Assembly: GCA_039621445.1 (NCBI GenBank)
Contig: CP154955.1
Location: 37,055,123 to 37,119,122 of the forward strand
DNA length: 64,000 bases
Direction: 5' to 3'
From: Euglena gracilis
Lineage: Eukaryota > Euglenida > Euglenophyceae > Euglenales
Below the pieces are notes generated by a model. It saw only the letters and a program-made list of their open reading frames with translations, was not told the origin of the DNA and did not search any database. Positions 33,901 through 45,208 of this stretch are shown piece after piece; the first letter of the stretch is position 1, and every line of letters starts with the position of its first letter. Both the position numbers and the translations under genes were made by a program.

Positions 33901-36900
33901 GCATCGTGTGATTCGATGCAGCAATGCAGCAATGCGGTTCATCGATGCACGCAGCGTGGCAGCACAGCGCAACAGGTCAGCATCCCCGCGTGCGCAGCCC
34001 GCTCATTTGCGCGAGGGACGTTCCTGTGGCCGAGATGGTATGTATTCTGTTCGTTTGCACGCATCAAACGTCCCCCATTTGTCGCTGTCACCAGCCAACT
34101 CCAACGCGAAATGGGCCTACCGCCGAAATACTTTTTTTTCTCGCCCCGAAACAGAGGCACAGTGTACGTTGAATCGCGCCCCAACTGGGAGTTTTCCTGC
34201 CCAGGAACGTCCCTTACCCACGATCAATATGATGTCGAGTAGGCCTTGGCTGCAATGACAGCATCCAATCGCTTCGGCATGCTGTCGCACAACTTCTGCA
34301 CCTCTGCCACCGTGATCCAACCCCATTCATCCTGCACAGCGGCCCAAACTGCAACACAATTTGATGCCAGGGTGATGCTCCTGCACAGCAGAAGCAATGT
34401 TGCGCTTATGGATGTTGTTCGTAGCATTGCTTCTGCTGTGCAGGAGCATCACCCTGGCACCAAATTGTGTTGCAGTTTGGGCCGCTGTGCAGGATGAATG
34501 GGGTTGGATCACGGTGGCAGAGGTACAGAAGTTGTGCGACAGAATGCCGAAGCGATTGGATGCTGTCATTGCAGCCAAGGCCCACTCGACATCATATTGA
34601 TCGTGGGTAAGGGACGTTCCTGGGCAGGAAAACTCCCAGTTGGGGCGATATTCCACGTACACTGTGCCTCTGTTTCGGGGCGAGATAAAAAAGTATTTCG
34701 GCGGTAGGCCCATTTCGCGTTGGAGTTGGCTGGTGACAGCGACAAATGGGGGACGTTTGCTGCGTGCAAGCGAACAGAATACATACCATCTCGGCCACAG
34801 GAACGTCCCTCGCGCAAATGAGCGGGCTGCGCACGCGGGGATGCTGACCTGTTGCGCTGTGCTGCCGCGTGCATCGATGAACCGCATTGCTGAATCACAC
34901 GATGCCGTCCGATGCGGTTTGCTGTCGGTTTGGTCCCTGAATGCGCTTTGTGCACCAGGGTCACATCACTTCCTGATACAGTGTGCACACAGAAAACTTG
35001 ATGTTTACAGCAGCAGTCAGCGTTTCTGGCGTATTATGATTGATTGCATTTTGTGTGTTACCACTGTTTGAATGAAGCGGCTGCATGTTTCTGAGGTCAG
35101 TTTCCATGAAGCATGCCAGACCGTGACAATTCTTGAAAATTTGGGTGATGCATTATTTTTGTGGAGGGACTGATCCATTATTTTTGTGTCGGAGTGTACT
35201 AATAAATTTGAGTATGTATGACATTGACTTTGTTTTTAATATTGATATTACTTTTTTAAAATGCATTTGATAATGTTGATGTCAATATTTTTTGTTCATG
35301 TTTATGGAAGTATCAATTATTGTTTTTGTTAATTACAACGCCAAAGAGAATGCCAACATTTCAATATCAATATACACCATGATCATTTTGCGTTGATTTC
35401 AACTTGATGTAGAGGAAAGTGTCCAAGGCTTCCCTCACACCAGGCTGCTGTGTCTTTTGGAGGCGCTCACATAGTCCTGATCCCAGAGAACCCAGTGGAC
35501 CTCCCCACCATCAAGAGGCTGGTGGACGCCAACTTCATGTGGCGCCAGTATTGTGTCATCGTGGTTGCTGTTGGTTTTGGGCAGTCTATTCGGCCAGATC
35601 TGGGGGTGTGGTGCCACCTCCAATTCCTCAAGATGAGTTGTGTTGATGTTGAGCAGAAAACCCCTTTAACGAGAGAACTTCGTGGTCTGGTGAGATAGGA
35701 ACCTGTGTGGTCTTTGATTTAGCAACCAATTATTAAACCCCTCTTTTTTTGAAAGGGGACAAGCTATAATGGACCAGAAAACGATATTGGTACCAAAAGT
35801 TTGGTTTTTCTGCCCCCAAACCCCCACAAATTAACCCCCCCCCTTTAGCCCCTCCCAACAACCCCTCCCATTTTTAATCCCCCCCTGGGTTCAATCACCA
35901 AACCTCGACTTGTGAGGACATAGTCACACGTCCAAAAGCAGTTGTGGTCAGCATGCCACCTGTTATTTTTTTGGCAAGAGACCAGAAAATTCTTATCGGT
36001 CTAGCAGGCATTTACGTTTTGTGTTTTTCCATTGCACATATGTACAACCTTTTGGTCTTTTTTAGACCTGACTTTGAAACTCACTCCTTTGACCCTTTAG
36101 TCCCACAGGTCCTCCGTTTGGGATCTGTGTCATTTGCCGACGTTTAGATCCAGAGAACCCAGCGTTGGTGTTTTTCTTTGGGTCTCCACCATTTTCCAAA
36201 GAGTTTTAAGCCCCGGGGTTCAATTCCAAGAGACTTGAATTTCAGCAATTTTTGGGGCCGACAATCAGTCGCCTGGACCGCACCACTATTTAGGAGGGGT
36301 GGGGGCGTCCCCCCCCCCCCACCTGCCTTTATATCAAACCCTGCTTACAAACCCCTTGGGGGTCCCGGGGGGGTTGTAGACAGGGTTTGTTTACCCCCAA
36401 ATGTAAGCATTTGGGTTTTCAAAAAAACAGCCCCAGGGGTTGCTTATATTTGGAGGTTTCCTCATATCTGGAACGCCGATGTTTCGGTCGTTCGAAGGTC
36501 ATTTTATGAAAAATCCCTCATACACTCCAGTAAGGAGTTGTTTGTATTTGGTCGGTCAAGCCAAAAAGTTGTTTACAGTTGGGGTTGCTTATAGAGGGGG
36601 GTTGCTTATTTTTTGGGAGGGTATTTCAAAAGTTTAAACGTGTTTAGAAAGGGAGCATAGAAGGTTGTTCAGTTTTTAAAAATCGTGTGTGTGTGCATTG
36701 AGTTCAAAATGTGAGTGCATGAAAATATATTAAAATGGGTTCAAGGTGTCTTCAATGGTACAATGAAAATGTTAGTTTGAAGCAGTTCGATGGAAGGTCA
36801 TCTCTTTAAAAGTTACAAAGAAAGTTGTCAAAGAATGCGTCTAAAATGAGCTGCCAATTTGAACCCATAAACCCTCCCCCAAATATAGCCACCCCCCAAT

Positions 36901-39900
36901 ATAACCCCCCCGGGGGTATTATTTTTTCATCCGAAGTCCAGGGCTGGGGGGAGTATATTTGGGAGGTTAGCTCGGAAATGATTCGGGGGGATGTGTTTCG
37001 CATTTTTTTCGCATTTTTTTTGCGCATTTTTTCAATTTTAGGGCATTTTTTTTTGCTTTTTGTTGCATTTTTTTGTGATTTACCCAATTTTTCGCATTTT
37101 TTGACCATTTTTTTTGCAATTTTTTTTTAAATTTTCTTTTGCTTGAGACTCATAATTCCATACAAATTTTGTAAATTTGATGCCATTTTTGCATGCTTTT
37201 GGGCAAAATGTGCACTTTCGTGATTATTGCAATATCTTCCTCAAACTTTGAAAATTTTGCACATTTACAAAAAAAATGCGCAAAAAATTTTTTTTGAGGT
37301 CGGGCTTGCTGATCCCCCCGGAATTATTTTGAGTTTTTGGGGCAAAATAATGCACACCGCATTTATTTTTGACAGGTTCCAAACAATAGCAAAATTTTCT
37401 TTCTGGCACTTCGCCGGGAAGTGAAGCATGTTGCACATTTATGATGCTTGGGTATTTTCCACATGAAAAACATTTCATTTTCAGTGACCATTCTGCGAAG
37501 CCAAAAACTTGTCCATGAAAGGCAGGCGGGGAGGAAATATGCACCGTGCAGTTTTTGCAGTTTTTTTTTGCAGTTTTCACGTTTTGGATTTTTTTGCAGT
37601 TTTTTTTGCAGTTTTTTTGCAGCTTTTTTCTGAAAAAAACTGCACACGTGCAGTTTTTTTGCAGTTTTTTTTTTTTGATCTAGTTTTGAGAAAACCTGAG
37701 GTGTTTATTTTTTGGTGCTCTGCGCCTCATTACGCTGGATCACATCTTTGAAGGGTCTTTCTCAAGAGAAAGCATCATCTGTTCATGAGTTGAGTTATCC
37801 CATCAGTTGTCTTGCCCCCAACTGTCTTGCCAACTGCTTTGCCTCTTGTAGCCACCATTCCAAAAAACAGATTGTTTCGGTGACAAGGGCACAATTGCTC
37901 CCCAACCAAAATTGCTCCACTTTCATCCTGTGCATGTGGTGACAGATGTCACGATGCTTATTTTGCAAGCGTCATTAGCAAAAGGGGTTGGGTGTGTACC
38001 AGGCACGATCCCAGCTCTGTAGGAAATCTGCAGAGTCTGGACCTGTCACATCTGATGGCTGTGTATGAGCGCAGCCTGACAATCATGGCACATACTGATT
38101 GATGTCCTGACCACACATCACACGTGCCTGTGTGATCTCTTTTCCCCACAAGTGGTATTTTTTCCTTTGTTCTCAATTCTCCAAAGTATTGTCATTGTTG
38201 AGGGAAAATCCCTCTGAACTGAACTGTGAAGGGAAATCATTTCACAAGCCTTTCTTCTGTTCATCTTGCTTCTTTGCAAGAAATTCCCAGGTGGTGGACC
38301 ATCTGGCAATCCCCTGAAGACAGTGTTCAAAGTTTGCGATGGTTGTTGTAGATTTTTTTTTATCGTGAATGGGGAAACTTCCCCAGGTGATGGACCGAAA
38401 GTTCCAAATTGAACATCCCCTGCAAGAATTGAAAGCATTGAAAATTTCTGTGTTCGGGTGTATGTGCATTTTTTCCATATTTAAAAAGGAAACCATTTGG
38501 CATCTTTGTGGGCATGGTCAGTACAATTTTTGGTGCAGGAAAACCGGTGTGAACCGGCATCCAAACACGTGACTTGCATTTCAGTGCATGAAAAACCATG
38601 TACAGTGTACCTTGATTGACTGCTTCCATTTTTGTTGGCATCAGTTCCAAAGCTGTGCAAAGAAAAGTTAGGTGAATTGGGGCGTGCTCATGTGGTTGCA
38701 ATTTACGTTGTTTTGCATATGCACACCATTTCAGCTTGTTTATTGGCATTTTTTTTTCGTTGAAGTGCAGTTTTTTGCAGTTTTTTTTGCAGTTTTTTTT
38801 TGCAGTTTTTTGCAGTGCAGTTTTTTGACTGGCCTGTGCAGTTTCTCCCCCCTGCATGAAAGGTTGCAACATGTCCCCTCCTTTGGTGTTGTCGGCCAGC
38901 AGGGGTAGCTCGGATGTTCAAATTTGTGTTGTGGGGGGGAAGGTCGGTCACAGACTTTCAGAAAACTTGATTATTCCAGTCAAAGCACAAATTACTCATA
39001 TTTAAGTACCTCGAATTTTTTCTGTTTTCCTCACAGGTGTCGTATACAGGAGAAAAGCTTGGTGACATTGGAGCTTTCCTCCGCGATGAGATTGAGGTGT
39101 GAAAGCTCCCCCCAAATGGAATTTTTATTTCACCTTATGTTTAATTTTTCAGGTACTTTTTCATTTGTTAAATTTCAATGCAGCCAGGAAGAGTTCACAA
39201 GTGTCCAATTTTTTATCCACTGTTTGAGAAATCCAAGCAATCCCCCCAGACTCCTTTTCAAGAAGATGCCCAGGGGCAGAGGGGGGTGTGGGTGGGTGGG
39301 TCCGGGGCTGGATTCCCCCCAAAGGGGGATCCCAGGTAGGAGGCCTAGGTATGGTTTTGGCGCAAACCGCCGGATTTTTTTTGGAAATGGCCTTAGACCC
39401 AATTTTCTGGGGGGTCTCCCCCCACCCGGGAAGGGGGGTCCCGCGCTGGGCTGGGTGGGTGGGGGGACCCCCCTCCTCCCGGGGGCCTGAATCCCCCCCT
39501 TTGACCATGGGTGGGGGGAGTCCGGCCCCCAAACACAGACGAAAGGGCCCAGGTGTGCCGGGCAAGCACCAGGGCTGAGCGCTCGGCCCTGGCTTCTGAA
39601 CAGAGGCTTGAAAAGGCTAAAATGGTGGTTATTATTGTGTTGGTTATTACTTGGTTATTATTAACTTTTGTCTTTCTTAGGTTTCGCCGAATTAGGTGTT
39701 GTGATACCATGTTGTTTTGCTCCATGTAGTTTTGTTCCATTTTGTATCCTTCTCTTGGGTTTCCGAAGCACTTTTATGCTGTTACCTCCAGGAGCATATG
39801 AAATCAAAGTTCAAGGAGTATACCGTTCGCTACATTGACCCTGGTTATTTGGTAAGGTATTTTGCATCTTTTCTTGATTTGCATTTTTCCAAATTGGTTC

Positions 39901-42900
39901 CACCGAAACGAGCGCCTTTTTCAGAAACAAGAGCAACAAGTTACAGTCCAAGCAAACATCACATTAAATAAAAATCTTGGGGCCCTTCAATTTTCCCAAA
40001 AAAGTTCCTTGATTTTTTCTCACTGTGCATGTCAGATGGCATTCTGAGCCAAAGGCAAAGAAAGCCATGAAGCGCCAGTAAAGGTCACATTTCTATTGAG
40101 GGAACGTCACAGATGAGTGGCAAACATGCTATTTTGCAAATGAGAGTTTTTTGCTCTCCACACCAGACTTTTGCTTAAGGGATTGCAGCACCCCCCCCCC
40201 CCCGGGGGGGCTGCAATTTGGACTGCAGCTAGTCCAAATTTGGCTGGTGGATTTTCTAGCAGACCCCCCCCCCCGGGGGGTCTGCTAGCAGGGCTAGCTA
40301 GTGGAATTTTTTTTTCCAGTGACCGGCGCGAAGCGCCGAAAATTTTTCTGGGACCCCCCAAAAAGGCCAAAAATGCCCGTTTTTGTCCATTTTTGGGAAT
40401 TTTTGGAACAAAATCAGCCAAAAACCTGGTAAAAACCTCATTTTGCCTCCGGCGCTGTGCGCCGGAGGAAAATTTTTTTTCCAGTCCAGGGGACCCCCGG
40501 ACCCCCGGACCCCCCCGGGGGGGTCTAGCTAGTCCACTTTTTCCAGTGTCTAGCCGATTGGCTAGCCCCCCCCCCCCGAGGGTCCTTAAGCAAAAGCCTG
40601 CTCCACACCCTTTGGAAAACCATACAGTGAGTCTCTTGTGATCCTTGCATTTTATGGGACTGACTAATGCGCCACACTAGGAATCAGGCAATGAAATTCT
40701 GAATGACGAAGTCGTTGTGAATCCCTGCATTATGTTTTTGCTCTGTGTTTAATTTCATTCTGATCATCCAGACGTCCTTGATGTTGTTGTTGTTATTGTG
40801 TCGTGTGTGGGGTTTAGTTTTGGTGGGTATGTTTGTTCTGTGAAGTCAGGTTTCAGAAAAATTGTGAGTTGTGAACGAATGAATGGCTCAAGGTGTGCAG
40901 ATATGCAAAGGAGGAGGCTCCGTCGTCACACTGTTGGAATTGGATTGTGTCCACCAGGCCAAATTACAAGCCATGGCAGAGAGGGTTCACCCCTGGGGGG
41001 CACCCCCCCCCCAAAACGTCTAGGCACACCGCTGACGCACTCCAGTGCTGGAAGTATCGAATCCCATAAAAGGGCCATTTTTTTGCCCGATATTTGCTCA
41101 CAACCAAATATGCACGACTCTCCTCCTGGGGGGATGCTTTTGTGAGATTTTTTTTGCGGTGGTTGAACAAGAAGGCCCTCCTGAGTCGCAATCCTCCAGT
41201 TTTCCAGTCAAATTCCCCGGACCCAAAACAGTGACCAAAGGTGCATCAAACCAGCATTTTTCAAAGGATGGGTAACCGTCGCCTTGATGACCTTTCAAAT
41301 GTTTGTTCATGTGTGGCCAAAAGTTTTGTGAGTGCGAACCTTTTTCCTTCTTGATGTCTGCCAAAAACGCCCACTGTAAAAAAAGTTCCCCTTGGGCTTG
41401 GCATTTCAAATATATATATAATTCAGGAAAATATACGGCCGGGGTCTGAACGTCATTTAAGCCGAAGGGCACCCCATCCCCCGAGGGGGGGTTCCAGCCC
41501 CGGACCACATCGACGAGTTTTTTCTAATTTTGTTTGCAGCCGCCAGAAGCTGGAAGGGCGGCTGGACAGTGACGGATTTTTGGCTTTCGGAGGTGTAAAA
41601 ATGGGCCAAAACTGTGCAAAAATGGTTCGAAAAATGGCTGGCCAATTCGCATAATTTGAAGTTTCTGGGCATTTCTTGCAGTTTCGATTTTTTTTTTGCC
41701 TCTGGTTCAACCCTGGGTCAGTCCAATTTCCACATCCACGGAAAAAGTTCGTTTCTGATTTAAAGTCCCTACCGTGTCATCGTTTTGAGTGAAACTTTTT
41801 GCCTCGGGGCCATTTTCAAAAGCGGCATTTATCCCTTTGGGTTTGTCTGGGCCATGTTCATTTTCTCACTGCCAATGCTCACTAAGGAGTTTCCCCCACC
41901 TCAGGTCAAACAAAGCAAACGCACTCGATGCAGCGTTCTGTTTACAACTTGCCAATCATGCAGTGCACGAGGCATGCCGTCATTCCATTTCTAAAAAATT
42001 TTTATTTTTCCACAGTTTTTTGCATTTACCTGTCATTCCTCTCATGGGAAACTCACATTTTCTTTTTTTTATATTTGTCACATTTATATTTTTTTATATT
42101 TATCTATCTGATGCCTTTCTGTAGACTCACCAACGGAACAATACCCTCAGATTGATTTCAATGTCTAACCCAGAAAAGGCCACAGGTTGTCCACAAAAAT
42201 GCATTTGAAGATATTTTTAGAATAAGAGAAAATCACACCCTCCATTTTGGTGGCTGAAGCAGCAGAACAAGCGGCTCGCCATTGGCGATTGCAGTGCAAT
42301 TAGAAAATATTTGAGTGCCTACATCACAAAATGGTTAATTAAAAGGCAGTTCACTGAAAATGAGTGCTTTTAACCCCACCGCCATGCATTATTCATTGGT
42401 TTGGTCAAGGAGGCTGGTCATCCACGGGCATCCCGAAAACTCGTTCGGGGAGTGTTTGTCCACAAGTCATTGGACAGCAATGGAAATTCTGCCCTCTTTC
42501 AGTGTTGTGTGTTATTGCAGGGCTTGAATGGATCGACTGGCTGTCTCATCGGGTCATGGAATGACCGCTTCACCGCAGTCCCGATAAAGCTGGCCATCTC
42601 TGTCTCCAGGTGCCGTTGGCTCCTTGGCGCAGGCTTGCTTTATTTCCTATTTGTCTTTCCTCCCCCATCGGTTGGTCATATTGCTCAACGGTGGAAACCC
42701 AGCCCGCCCAACTCATTTAACTGGTTTTCTTGGACCATGCAGTTGCTTAAGCTCGATTTTCATCAAATTTGAGGCTGGCTGGTTTTTTTTTGAGTGAACA
42801 AATTTTCGTCCCCTAACCCCGTAATCTTTTCGCTGTGAATAGTTTTGAGGATAGTTAATAGTCATTGCTGAAAAATATTTAATTGTTTTGCCATTATTTT

Positions 42901-43464
42901 GCCCCCTGGAAAGTTTTGGGTTAGGTGTTTTGGTAGGTTTTCCCACGTGAGCACCCCAGGTCACAGGCTTAAAAAATTTTGAAACTACTGAGCGATATGG
43001 GGGGTCACTCTTCCAGGGACTTTGAATGCTATCTCTGGCAATTTACATTGCTGTTTGGGGGGACATTTGTAGGTTGCTTTTTCAATTTCTGCAAGGCCAG
43101 ATTTGTGTCGCACAAATGTGGATCAGGTCCACATTTGTGTGAGGGAAGGAAACGCCTCCTCGCGCGTGTCCACCACATGCGACCCTCTCGCAGGCAAGTG
43201 GATTTGGACTCCGAGCTGTGGCGCTCCGTGCGAGAGATCACGGTGGGCCTCCCGCCCTCCGGGGGGGAAATGAGCCAGCAGGCGACATACCAGACCGGCC
43301 TGCTGCCCACCGAGGAGGGCCGCACCCCCTCCCCGGCCGAAGGTACCTGCGTGTGCTACGTCCATTGTCCAAGATGGGCTTGTGGCCCATGTCTCTTGTT
43401 TTGTGAACCTCTGCCTAAGAGGCACCAACGTGGCATGGGCATGGCACCAACAAATGTCGGCTGA
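27990..43464 (+). CDS. Phosphofructokinase, plant-type (group X), gene A
   Basis: Glycolytic phosphorylation of fructose 6-phosphate, presumably ATP-dependent. My 14-exon model: 27990-28159, 29125-29266, 30476-30524, 31776-31864, 32038-32120, 32519-32625, 32828-32918, 33006-33093, 35444-35605, 39037-39096, 39792-39856, 41905-41971, 42521-42609, 43194-43464. Every junction keeps phase and the total is 511 codons including TGA (about 510 residues; an upstream in-frame ATG at 27900 would add 30). Motifs: [14 protein letters not shown] (phosphate-binding loop), [14 protein letters not shown] near residues 188-192 (Gly as in ATP users), GIPKTIDND with the catalytic Asp near 220, KLDGRLSGF where most enzymes have KLMGRxSGF, LIPE, and YIDPGYLVR. 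The intron after 41971 needs a GC donor. The C-terminus is extended and low-complexity; an alternative donor at 43341 could replace it. Confidence 0.88.
29541..29857. repeat. C-tract/TTATAA foldback repeat in intron 2 of gene A
   Basis: Begins TAAACCCCCCACTTATAACC and ends TTATAAGTGGGGGGGGGTTA, i.e. inverted ends, with the conserved core GACCAACCAAACCGGGACC. Same family as 26678-26928 and 51112-51522. Confidence 0.85.
29868..30243. mobile_element. Foldback MITE, GGGTTCGATGTAAGG ends, intron 2 of gene A
   Basis: Left end AGGGTTCGATGTAAGGGTG and right end CCTTTACATCGAGGCCTG are inverted. Internal GTTTAGGTGGGG and GTCCGGACC words match the element at 62259-62653, which has a clear 8-bp target duplication. 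No clear duplication survives here. Confidence 0.6.
32519..32918 (+). other. Catalytic exons 6 and 7 of phosphofructokinase gene A
   Basis: Exon 6 (32519-32625) holds [10 protein letters not shown] and ends in phase 1. Exon 7 (32828-32918) completes [12 protein letters not shown]. The intron of about 200 bp splits the glycine before IPKTIDND. Gene B has no intron at this point. Confidence 0.85.
34224..34427 (-). pseudogene. Tc1/mariner transposase C-terminus, left arm
   Basis: Reads [20 protein letters not shown] followed by [20 protein letters not shown] and a stop, the standard ending of Tc1-type transposases (DSMPRR-x-AVI-x-A-G). All upstream domains are missing. Confidence 0.8.
34397..34600 (+). 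pseudogene. Tc1/mariner transposase C-terminus, right arm
   Basis: Mirror of the left arm with a few substitutions ([20 protein letters not shown]). The two reading frames diverge from the shared centre. The substitutions show the arms have drifted since they were duplicated. Confidence 0.8.
35606..39036. other. Intron 9 of phosphofructokinase gene A, repeat-filled
   Basis: Holds C-tract foldback pieces (35820-35910, 36300-36380, 36870-36965), GCATTTTTTTCGC words (37000-37130) and GCAG(T)n arrays (37548-37670 and 38768-38845). I see no nested gene. Confidence 0.6.
40164..40600. mobile_element. hAT-type MITE, CAGRCTTTTGCTTAAGG ends, intron 11 of gene A
   Basis: 437 bp with inverted ends CAGACTTTTGCTTAAGG and CCTTAAGCAAAAGCCTG, flanked by the perfect 8-bp duplication CTCCACAC (40156-40163 and 40601-40608). 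Inside are GGCGCGAAGCGCCG and GGCGCTGTGCGCCGGAGG hairpins and C/G runs. No coding. Confidence 0.9.
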
Positions 43465-43469
43465 TTTTT

Positions 43470-45195
43470 GAATTCCAAAAGAGTTCCTGACGAACTCTGG
43501 ATCAGGGGATCCAGAGTTTTTTTTTTTGAAGGGGACCCCTTCTGGGGAGTCCAGCCAGCCAGCACTTTTTTTCCAGCCACCACCTCCAACAGGCTGCAAC
43601 CCCCAGGAGTCCGCGGGGGAAAAAGTTGGGGCCAGCCCAGCGAAGCCAGGCTGGACCAAGAAATTTTTCAGGGCAACGCGCTGAAAATTTTAGAAAGGGG
43701 GGGGGTCAAAAATGGCCCAAAATGACATTTTTTGAGTGGTTTTCACCCCCAAGTTTTGGCAGCAATGTCGACGAGGCTGGATTTGGATGTTTTGCTTGTT
43801 TTCAGGGTACAGCTGCCAGCCCGCTGGACCTCCCACCCTCGGGGGGGGGGGAGGTCATGCCAGCACAAGTGCACCAAGTCCCTCGGTGATTTCGTTATTT
43901 ATTCAAAAAAATCATAATTTTTCTGCGCACATGGAAAATTTTAAGATGCTGTTCATGGTACATGACTCAAACATATATCTAGACGTTTGTGTGCAAAACC
44001 TGGGTGTGTGGATGTGAAACCTGGATGTGTGAACAAACGGATACCTTAGGTTCAAGGTTTTAAAAACGCAACCCCCCCAAATACAACCCCCCAGCTTTAT
44101 ATTCGGGCCGCAAGGGGGGATTTATATTTGGGAGAGGGAAATCAATTTTTTCTGGGTGCCAATATAAAACTTCGGCGGCCTTCAAACTGTAGTAAAAAAA
44201 AAACCCAAATGTAAAGCCTCCCCGGCTTTATATTTGGACGTGATTTCAGGGGGGGGGCTTTATATTTGGGGGTGGGAATCAAACTTTTACGGGTGGCCTC
44301 TATGACCTTCGGTGGCCTTTAATTGTGGCCAAATACCAATTCTATGCCAAAAGTTTGTTGTGTACCTCCTATCTTTCGCGAAAATGTGTAATTCTTGTTT
44401 AAAATGGAGTATCTCTGGTGAAGAAAAAAATTGGGGTGTCCACCCGAAAATTTCCATTTTTTCCTGAATGACACCAGCGTCTGGCTCCACGTCAGGGGGA
44501 GGGGAGGGCTGTAATTTGGGTGGCAAAACCAAACTCCCCAGGGGGGCTTTATATTTTGGGGGGGGGGCTGTTATATTTGGGGGGGGTTACCAATTTCATA
44601 CCAAATTTTCATTGTGTACCTCTTATTTTCCGCCCAAAATGGGCGGTATCGAGCACCCCCAGGTAAACAGGTGCAAAGGGGGGCAGGGACAGCAGAGTGA
44701 GCGAGATGGGATTAAATGGGTGCATTGTTTTCTAAACCCCCATTTCCTAACCGCAGGGTTGTAAGATCTGGTTTGCTTGATCGTCCGAAATGGGAGTTTA
44801 ATAGGGCAAGGATTTGTTGGTCAAAATCCGACCCCCAAATAACCAAAAAAAAACCCCAACGCAGTTTTGGGCAAACCCAACAAAAAAGGAATATTTTTAT
44901 GACACCCAGGAACACAAAAATTGCCAAAAATCAGTTTTTTATATTATTTTTTTTGCTACCGAACCTTACCCGGACGCATTGTGCTTCACGGGGGGGAGGG
45001 GTGAGTCAACAGGCTGTTGTTTTGGTTAGTCAGCCCAAGGGAGGGGGTAGCCTGGCATGCCTGGTGTGTGTATGAGGGGGTAACGAGGGAGGGGGAGTGG
45101 TTTACTGATTGCGCGATTGCTTTTTTTATGCAGTTGGCGCGCCACCACACTGCCGCCTTCGCCTTTCCCCCCTCCCCCCTGCGCCTCCCCTCTGC
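43470..45195. other. Spacer between the two phosphofructokinase genes
   Basis: About 1.7 kb with C/G-tract and TTTATATTTGGGGG words (44040-44600) and a partial inverted C-tract repeat at 44755-44850. No third gene. Any gene B promoter must lie here; no element was recognised. Confidence 0.5.
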
Positions 45196-45208
45196 GTGCC
45201 CCGCAGGC

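Larger units (their letters stand above)
33609..35196. mobile_element. Palindromic Tc1/mariner derivative, TA target duplication
   Basis: Ends CACTCCGACACAAAAATAAT and its exact inverse, each abutted by TA (33607-33608 and 35197-35198). The whole 1588 bp is an imperfect inverted repeat centred near 34412, with arms of roughly 0.8 kb and a short unique centre (about 34400-34425). Each arm carries the same transposase 3' end reading outward. It lies in intron 8 of phosphofructokinase gene A. Two right ends of one parent element appear joined in inverse orientation; no transposase catalytic triad is present. Confidence 0.88.
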
